Positions 56,289-64,000 of a DNA stretch of 64,000 nt are shown here, piece by piece. The stretch's first letter is position 1; each line of letters begins with the position of its first letter. The notes below the pieces were generated by a model. It did no database searches. It was not told the origin of the DNA and worked only from the letters and a program-made list of their open reading frames with translations. The DNA lies in NCBI RefSeq assembly GCF_030867145.1, contig NC_134428.1, forward strand, positions 2,728,001-2,792,000, written 5' to 3'. Position numbers and translations under genes: made by a program. The stretch is from Opisthocomus hoazin (Eukaryota; Chordata; Aves; Opisthocomiformes; Opisthocomidae).

Positions 56289-57049
56289 TCTTGGCAGACC
56301 TCCTCTGGACCCTCTCCACTTTCTTCACTTTCCTTTTGAAATGGGAGGCCCACTGGCTCCTATGGCATCTGCCATTATGATGCCCAGGCCCATCTCCTCA
56401 GGGCACCCCTTCGCTGGTCAGATCCCTTCCCATGCTGCTGCATGGAGTTGTTCTGCAACTTTTCCTTTTATATCTTCAGGCTCCTGCTGGTGAAATCCAC
56501 ATGTATCTCAAGGTCCCCATGAACAAAACCTCCAAGTGTCCAGCTTTTAAAGTACGTGTGCTCATGGTCATCCTGTGCCATGGTGCTTCTAATACAACCA
56601 TCAATTAAGATAAGAAAAGATTACTCATGTTCATGGAGTTTCCGATCAAGGTAGAAAGCACCGTGGCAATCGTCTAAGAAAGAAGGGTACAAAGAGAGCA
56701 AACGCAGGCCCAGTGGGGAAATGGTAAAGAAGACTTGGCTTTTTTTTAGCATAGGAGGTCACAAGGATTGTTAAAGCGTAGGACTGGAGAGGAGGGAAGA
56801 GTGAAAAGGGAATGAAAGGGGATGCAAAGAAAATGATGGGGACTGTTTGGGGATGCTTGTCAAGCAGCCTGCCATCTAAGTAACGCTGCCTGGAGCAGGA
56901 CAAGAAATTTGCAGCTGGTCTGACTACCCTAACATCTGACTTAGTTCCATGGTCACGGGGAACCTGAGAATTTTTCCTGCTGTCCACAAGGGAAGACCAA
57001 GAGGGGAAGAAACCCCAGCAACACTTGAGTTTCCTGTATCTTTAATTGG

Positions 57050-57480
57050 ACTTGAGGAGGTCTCTGCTCTGGCCTCACATTCACATCAGGAATATCTGTA
57101 CAGCCTGACCACGTTGCTCAAGTCTTGCTCTAGTGGTGGCTGGAAAGCTTCCAGGGACAGAGATGGCACAACATCTCTGGAAGACCTGCTGCAATGCTTG
57201 GATGCCCTCATGGAGGGAAAGATTTTCCTTCTCTCTGTTCTGAATCATTCTTATTTCCACATCTTGCTACTGTTTATTACCCTCCTCCCAGGCACCACGG
57301 TGACAAGACTGGCTCCATCTTCATGAAAAATTCCCCATAGGGACAGACAGGCTGCTATGAGGTTCTTGAGATCTTCCACTCTCCAGGCTAAACAAGACCC
57401 TTGCCCTCCGTTTCTCCTGCCAGGCAAGTGCTTCAGCCCCTGAGCATCTTGGCAGCCCTGTACTGAACTCACTCCCAGTT
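57050..57480 (-). mobile_element. CR1-type fragment, right arm
   Basis: Mirror copy of 50310-50730. The minus strand includes FHEDGASLV and, to its left, SMRASKHCSRSS-like sequence. Frames are broken. Confidence 0.5.
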
Positions 57481-57494
57481 ATCAAGAACTTCCC

Positions 57495-58000
57495 TGCTGT
57501 GTTGGGTTAAATCTGGCCACTAGTCCAGCAGCCAGGCACTCATTCCTCCCCTTCCCCAGTGGGACAGGGCAGAACACAGGGAGAAATAAAGTGTGAAAAG
57601 TTTCAGCTCAAGATAATAACAGATTAATAGGTGAAGAAAAGAGACTAATAAGGTCTCACCTAGTGAAACAAAGACCATCCTTCACCACCTCCCACAAGCA
57701 GTCTGATGCCCAGTCACTTTCCAAGCAGCAGATAAATTGGACAATAAATATGTCCACATCCTTCTTCCTCTGTCACATGCTTTTATTCCTGAGCATGAGG
57801 TCCTTTGGTATGGAATATCCCTCTGGGGAGTTTGGATCAGATGTCCTGGCGTTGTCCCCTCTCGGCTTCTTTCCCACCACCCACTTACTCACTGGGCAGG
57901 AGCAGAATGAGAAACAGAGCAGGCCTTGACACTGGGCAAACATGGATAAACAATAGCCAAGACACTGGTGTGTACCAAGCATTGAATTTTCTACTTTTTG
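57495..58000 (-). mobile_element. ERV-L-type LTR fragment, right arm
   Basis: The plus strand reads CCCCAGTGGGACAGGG, CACCACCTCCCACAAGCAG and GGTATGGAATATCCCT, then CAGGCCTTGACACTG. This is the inverted avian ERV-L LTR pattern and mirrors 49780-50240. Confidence 0.55.
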
Positions 58001-58139
58001 AATTTTCTATTTTTCTACTGCCCCACAATGCCCCAGTATGTCCCAGTGACCTCCAGGTAGGGCATGACTCCTTCACCACTGCTCTCTCAGCCTGATGGTC
58101 CAACTGTTTTTTTATCCATTTCTTTGTCAGCTCATACAG

Positions 58140-58400
58140 ACAGTAATGGCCTAACCTGGGAAAAAGGACATTGAGGGAGACCATGTCAGAAGGGTCAAAA
58201 ATGGCATCCACTGTTCTTTACTCATCCACAAATGCTGATACTTCGTCATGGCGGCAAGCAGGTTTGAGAGGCATGACTGACCCATCATCAATCCATGCTG
58301 ACTGCTATCAGACATGTTCTTCTTACGTAGGTGCACAGAAATGCCAAAGTGACCTTGTACAGCCTGGGGTTCCCTGGGTTGTCTTTCTGACCTTTTTCAA
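58140..58400 (-). mobile_element. decayed CR1 RT fragment
   Basis: The minus strand retains SSQHGLMMGQSCLSNLL (equivalent to [16 protein letters not shown]) and a frame-shifted counterpart of [14 protein letters not shown]. The same remnant is in the copies at 24.9-25.0 kb and 49.1-49.3 kb. Confidence 0.6.
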
Positions 58401-58504
58401 CAACAGGCGCAACCTTGCCTTGTCCTCACTCACAAGAGCCCTCGACCAATGCCATGAAATTTTGAAAGGGATATTCCAAAGAAATATGGATCTCTCCCTA
58501 TAAC

Positions 58505-58684
58505 TTCAAAACTGAACCACAGAATGGTTGGGTTTGCAAGGCACCTCTGTGGGTCACCCAGTCCAACCTCCCTGCTGAAGCAGGGTCACCCAGAGCAGGC
58601 TGCACAGGACCTTGTCCAGGGGGGTCTTGAATATCTCCGGAGAAGGAGACTCCACAACCTCCCTGGGCAGCTTGTTCCAGTGCT
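58505..58684 (-). mobile_element. short CR1 3' end, insertion private to this copy
   Basis: The plus strand reads ACCACAGAATGGTTGGG through CTTGAATATCTCCGGAGAAGGAG to GGGCAGCTTGTTCCAG, an inverted CR1 3' end. The paralogous positions near 25235 and in the left arm lack it, which marks a later insertion. Confidence 0.8.
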
Positions 58685-60785
58685 ATCCTGCCTGTTAAAC
58701 AGTATATTGAATATCTCTAATTTTTCATATATTTTCAGCTGTCTTGACTATTTCCAAAGTAATTTTTTAAAGATGCAAGCTGCCTAGACAAAGGCCCTTT
58801 GCATCATTGTCCAGTTTTCTCCTCCCTTTACTCTTTGTTCATTCAGATTCCTGTCACCTATTGAACTGCTCTTTTGACATCAGGGAGTTAAAGGTTTGCT
58901 TCCCTTTCAGTAGTCTAATTGTCTCCTTAGCCAACTCTTTAACTATGTTTGTAACTATTTTTTTTCCTCTACCTAGCTACAATATTTCTCATAATTTATG
59001 CCTTAAAAGAAGGCAGCCTCATTAGAGGTAGATTGTAATTACTGTATGTTTGCACAGTGTGTTTTATTTATGGAACTTGTTTGTGCTTTAATTACTCCTT
59101 TCTTACAAATAGGAAAACTCCTTCTGTGCCTGTGTGCAGGCAGCTCTCTGTGGAGAAGAGGTGGGAGACGGTGCAATGGAGCTGTAACATCCAGCTGCAG
59201 AGATCAGTGGAGAAGGCTGATGCAAGGAACAGTGACACAAGTCCCAGGTGGCTGAGGAGAGAAATATTGAGGTTGGGGAGGTGAGGAACAAAGATGTCCA
59301 TAGAGTGTCAGACCAAGAGAGACTGCTTTTCCTACCTGTCCAGCCCTCCTGAGGAGACACCATGGATCAGAATCACTTTAAGAATGATTCTACCACTTCT
59401 TCTGTAAGCTGAAAAGCATTTTAAAATATTCCTAAAAATAAAAAAAAATATTTTTATTAGGCACAGTATAATATCTTCCTCCTTGTCTACACGATCAAAA
59501 TTCTCCAATTAGCTGTACAAGTCTTGAAGAACTGAAGAAATTTACAGGAGCTTGTTAGCTTAGCACTTGCTGCATTTTAATGAGCCCCATGGGGTATTTG
59601 GTGCTGAGTCCATGAACCTCAGATACTGAGAGGAGACAGAAAAAATTGCTCAAGAAGGCAGAAGGAAAATTCAAAGTACCTGGAAGCATTGATTGGCCTC
59701 ACTGAGGGCCATTACTGACAAAGCCTCCCCAGGGACTCCTTAGAGCAGAGAATTGGAGGCTGTGATTGCAGGTAGGCAGAGGCACTGTGCAGGTGGCTGC
59801 AATGCTGAGGAAACCCTTGGCCTGCTTTATGAAGCAGAAAGGCCAAGGCCTGAGCCCCAGTCCTTGGGAAGGCAGATGCTGTCCCTCACACGTGGCTCAG
59901 GTCTCTTCTTGGGGACAGCTGGATGTGGGGGTGAGCAACAACAAGTGTAAATTCTGTGATACCTCCCAGCCTCCCAAAGAAGATGTGAGGATGAAACAAA
60001 GTCCAGAGCCCCAAAAGTAAGTTTCTCCTGGTAGGAGTTGGGGTTAGAGGCAGCTGCCATAGCCAAGGGGACAAAGCCCTCAGTCCTGTTGAATCTTTCA
60101 GCTCTGCCAGAGTCCTTTGCAATTTGTACTGCAGGCTGTCCTACACTGTCCCATGCCTGCGCTTCTTTCCCTTCAGCCTGTAGTCACACATCTTTACTTC
60201 CTACCCAGTGCTCACCCCAGCATTTCCGTACATTAATTGATGTCTCTCCACCCTCACTGACTTTTCCTTGACATTCAAATCTATGGGCTGATCCAGAGTC
60301 CCTCTGGGTGACCTCTTACACAACAAGGATACCCTTTGAGTGAGACCTCTTTTTCTTCACCTCTAGTCTGCACCTTCCAAGCAGCACTTTGTGAAGGTTT
60401 CCTTGCCTTCTCACTACCAAGAAAAGCTCCGTCATCTCTGAAACAACCCTTCAGGCAGATGCAGGCTACTACTTCAGTGCCCTCAGCCTCCACACGATTA
60501 AAGAAGCCCCGGTCCCTCAGCCTCTCCACACACGCCGTATAACCCATCCTGGCAGATCTCCTCTAGAACCTTTCTGGTTCCTCCTCGTTCTTCCAGACTG
60601 GGGAGCCTCACATGCCTCACAGACACACTGGTCCAGATGCGGCTACACCACTGCTGAGTCAAGGGGGTGATAACTCTCTGGTCTGGCTGGCCATACTCCT
60701 CCTAATGCAGACCTGTATGCTGTTGGCCTTATTCACTTGGAGCATGCATCACTCACTCATATGGCATCCTTTGGAATGCCCAGGC

Positions 60786-61929
60786 TCTGCTCCTCAGGGT
60801 CACTCCGGAGCTGTTCAGGTCCCAGCCTGCCCACAATATTTTGAGTTATTCTCCCCTACTGAATGACTTGTAACTTCTTGTCAAGCTTCATCAGGCTTCC
60901 ACTGCCAAATCTAAAAGATTCTCAGAGTTCCCCCTGGAGTGAAGCTCTGTTTTGACAGCTTTTGATGTGTGCATACGAGATCTGTGGTATCTCTGACAAG
61001 ACAGCAACATGAGGAATTGCGGGACACTAATGGTAGAAGAAGGAGGTACCTGTTCAATGGAATTGCTGACCAAGGGAGAAACTGCCATGGTGACAAGCTT
61101 GGAAATGCCGAATGAAGGTGCAAAGGAAGCCAAACTAGGAACAGGGAGGAAAGGTAAAGAGAGATGGGCTGTTTGCATGGGAGGGTACAAGGATGGTCAA
61201 GGGGAAGATATTGTGAGTGAGACACAGCTGAAACCAGGACAGTATCCAATTCTTCTTTTATACCATCTACATCACACTCAGATCCCACACTTACCCATAA
61301 ATTACCTCTTCTTTTCCTGTCTTCCTTACCATATGGGCCATCCCTCTAAAATGTGCATTGAGTTCACTTAGCCCATGACTTTGTTCTCCATCCGTCCATA
61401 ACAATCTTTCAGGCAGGAGAGACGGTGTGTGCTGTTGGATTGTCACCTGCGGCATGTGGGATGACAATGGAAGATTGGCAAGGAGGATTGTCAACACACT
61501 CAAGTGACTTGCAGCTGGGGTGTCGGAAAACACATGTAGCATACTGAACAATGATTAGTCTTGTGTGCTGAAGAAGTACGACATCTGTGTTTAGATAACA
61601 TAGGCCTGTGATTTACTCCAAGACAATCTGTCGAACATGCTTGAGATTCCTGCCCTGCTGCGGGAAGGATCCAGGCACAGTGGAAAGTTCTGTCTGAGTG
61701 AATCCCTGATATACCAATGTGAAAGAAACAAGTTCAGTAGCTCTCAGTCTTTGTCTAGCAGGGACTGAGCTCTGTGGTGTCTGCACTCCTGCTTGGCTTC
61801 GGTGCCTCTGCCCAGGTGCTGTACCAGAGATCCCCTGCTTTGTGAGATAATGAAAATAAATCTACTCTTTACATTTCATGTGTGGTTTTGTTGTTGTTTC
61901 TGCATCCTGCCTGTTTTGCCTTACACAGC
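60786..61929. other. non-coding stretch
   Basis: No gene recognised. TGAAAATAAATCTACTC near 61852 looks like a polyadenylation signal of an LTR or gene, but I cannot connect it to anything. Confidence 0.4.
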
Positions 61930-62230
61930 CCCAAGGACAGACACTGCCCAACCTCTCTGTGTGAGCTGTTCCAGCACTTGGCTGAGCTCCTCAGGGAAAA
62001 GGTTGTCTTTATTTTTTGGTTGAACCTCTCCCATTTCACCTTTCTCCCATTGTCTTTTGTCCTCCTGCCATGCATCGCGATGAAGAGACTGACTGCATTC
62101 TCCATGACGTCTTCATTGGTACTGGCAGGCTCGGATGAGGTCCCCTTCAGCCTTCCCCTCTCGAGTCTGGACAAGCCCAGCTCCCTCAGCCTCTCCTCAC
62201 AGGAAAAGTGGTCCAGTGCCTGGCTGTCCT
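61930..62230 (-). mobile_element. decayed CR1 3' region
   Basis: The minus strand reads [20 protein letters not shown], then a weak equivalent of the RTRGNG and WNRLPREV stretches (CWNSSHREV). Strongly diverged. Confidence 0.65.
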
Positions 62231-64000
62231 GAGGGCCCTTTGCTAAGACCACACCAGCTTGCCTATATCTTTAACGTGAGTATCTGAAATCTGGACAGAA
62301 TGTTTCACAGAATCCTTTTTCTTGAATCACAGAGTATTTCACAGAATCCTTCCTTCTTCCTTGCTCAGCAGAGGCAATGTACATAAATTCCTTGTCTGTG
62401 CCTGTCCTTGCTGTCACCCCCTGGCAGCTGCTTCATATCTGTGCCCTCTCCTGCATTGTCACAACCCCGCTGCCTCAAGTATGTTCCCATGGCCCTGCTG
62501 TGAGGGCACAGCACAGGACAGGGTGTGTTCAGAGTGAGGAATGGTTACTCTGACATGGTGCCCACAGCATTTCTTAGTGCTTTGTGATCTCATGGCCTTC
62601 CTGTCAGGCAGCTGCTCCAAGGTCCTGGAGAGGCCATGTCACATATGGGGCTTCACAGACAGCCCTGCTCCAGGGTCTGCCAGGGTCTGGGCCAAAAGAC
62701 CAGGGTCTGGAAAAGGCCGATGAGAAATGGCCAACGGCGGAGTGGTGACAAAGGCCCTGGGCCAGCTTCCTGGTCTATCCATGCCACCAAGGGCACAGAC
62801 CAGACTCCTTCTCCTACACCCACATGTCATCAAGCCCTTCTGTCAGCCATGGCTCTGCACAACAAACCGCCTGGTGTGAGTCTTCACCCTTCACCCTTCA
62901 TGAGTTATACACTGATGTTTTTCTCTCCCAGGTATCTCCCAGTCCAGTCCATCTCCCCTCCAAGCTCTCCCACCTCCCCTGCCCTCTTTCCACTGACAAT
63001 GCCCTCTCCCCAGCACAGCCCAGTCTGGGCTGGCCTAACAGCTGTGCCCACCGCAGGGTGCTCTGGGCAGTCGCTCCACAGCCTCAGCCCCTCTCAAGGG
63101 CACAGCAGCTGCTGGGGGACAGAGAGGAGTCAGCCCCAGAGATGAGGGATCATGCATGGCAGAAAGCAAAGGAGGCACCCTGTGTCCCCTGCCCTCCTCC
63201 CCCGGAGATTCTGAGAGCTTTGCAGCCCCTCCTTGCCATCCTGTCTCCCCAGACCAGCACAAAAACCCTGGCTATTCTGGTTCTCAAGAGCTCTGACTGC
63301 TCCAGGCACAGACCAGCCTTCCAAGAGCTGGGGCAGCCAGCAAGGTGTTTCGTTTCCCATTCATTGCTTATACTCTGAGGGTGCATCTCAGACACAAATA
63401 TTTCTCCAGTTTCATTGATTTCACATAGATACAATAAGATACCCCACATTTACACAAAGCCTCTCGGTCACTGCTGTCCCATCATGTGCTCGGGCGCAAG
63501 AGACACGGCACCCAAAATACCAGCCCCCTTCCTGCAGTAAGCCTGGGTCCTTCGGCAGAGGGGATCTCCCAGTCACTGTGCCAGTCAGGTGCCTGCTGCT
63601 GGCCTGTCACAGACACTGGCAGAGGGGAGCTGAAAAGCACATATCCCCACTATGAGTCAAAGGCTGCCCTGTCAGCGGCTTCAGAGAAAAGTGACATTAT
63701 GGTCCCTTTCTCAGGTGCATAACTGCAGTTGACGAATGACCTCCAGAGCCAGAAGTGATCTCACAGCCCCCTTCACAGCCTCTGACTTTGTACAGGATTG
63801 TAAGTTGCCGACATGCAACTGAGCACATGGTACCATAACCAACAATTACCCTCTTTGGGGCCCAGCACCTGAGCAGATAAAATTTAGCCTGTTTCATTAA
63901 ATTTATCAAATAGATTCCTTGCTAATGGTTTGAGTGGAGGAATGTTCCTTGGAAGAACTGCTGTATTTGTACTTGTGAATTTTATGTCTCTACTGCTTCC
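62231..64000. other. non-coding stretch to window end
   Basis: No gene recognised. About 50 bp near 62640-62690 (AGGGTCTGCCAGGGTCTGG) matches the complement of 30528-30580, a small dispersed repeat. Open frames up to 184 codons at 62636-63378 are proline/serine rich and overlap in several frames with no domain. Confidence 0.4.

Larger units (their letters stand above)
53190..60785. repeat. large inverted repeat, right arm
   Basis: Mirror of 45700-51550. It is longer because of the CR1 at 53286-56288. It also carries a CR1 tail at 58505-58684 that is missing in the left arm and in the third copy of that segment at 25.2 kb. Confidence 0.85.

Noticed and set aside
61590..61880. Possible LTR or gene 3' end around AATAAA at 61855
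   Set aside because: No matching ends, TATA box or partner copy seen in the window.
62636..63378. Two overlapping long frames (169 and 184 codons)
   Set aside because: Overlapping frames in GC-rich, stop-poor DNA with low-complexity proline/serine content and no recognisable domain or splice context.
1..64000. CRISPR arrays, operons, bacterial or phage systems
   Set aside because: No spaced direct repeats, ribosome binding sites or prokaryotic gene density; all recognisable content is vertebrate.

Overview
This is vertebrate nuclear DNA, almost certainly from a bird. It holds several olfactory-receptor (OR) genes that read like the OR14 family (the gamma-c group greatly expanded in birds). 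They sit in DNA dominated by CR1 LINEs, many with the typical 3' tail of ATTCTRTG-like 8-mers, and by LTR fragments that resemble avian ERV-L and gamma-type endogenous retroviruses. I see no bacterial gene, operon, CRISPR array or rRNA.

Layout. 0-2.2 kb: non-coding DNA, a 3 x 50 bp tandem repeat, a tRNA-Phe-like pseudogene and a CR1 tail. 2.3-6.6 kb: OR unit 1 (intact), with a solo LTR in its upstream intron. 8.6-12.2 kb: an LTR-like block, then a ~3 kb segment duplicated again at 32.5-35.2 kb. 12.2-15.2 kb: a deleted gamma-type provirus on the minus strand. 15.3-18.3 kb: an AT microsatellite and a decayed CR1. 18.4-21.5 kb: OR unit 2 (3' end lost). 24-29.3 kb: OR unit 3 on the minus strand, cut off and joined in frame to CR1 endonuclease sequence. 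30-37 kb: repeats, including CR1 copies and the second copy of the 9-12 kb segment. 38.2-41.5 kb: OR unit 4 (intact). 41.7-42.5 kb: a decayed OR of a different family. 42.7-45.7 kb: rearranged CR1, telomere-like DNA, an LTR and a minisatellite. 45.7-60.8 kb: a large old inverted repeat with a 1.6 kb spacer, invaded by a nearly intact 3 kb CR1 and other elements. 60.8-64 kb: mostly featureless apart from a CR1 remnant.

How it fits together. Each of the four OR14-like units is one duplicated cassette: a conserved ~300 bp upstream block ending in a GTAAGT/GTAGGT donor, a 1.7-2.4 kb intron, an acceptor a few bases before the ATG, and a single coding exon. Two of the four coding exons are intact (5445-6377 and 40290-41255). 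Their AATAAA signals lie about 210-220 bp after the stop. The decay of the other two copies, and the mosaic of filled and empty insertion sites between paralogous segments, record duplication followed by LINE and LTR invasion. Repeat family names come from sequence recognition alone and were not searched against a library.
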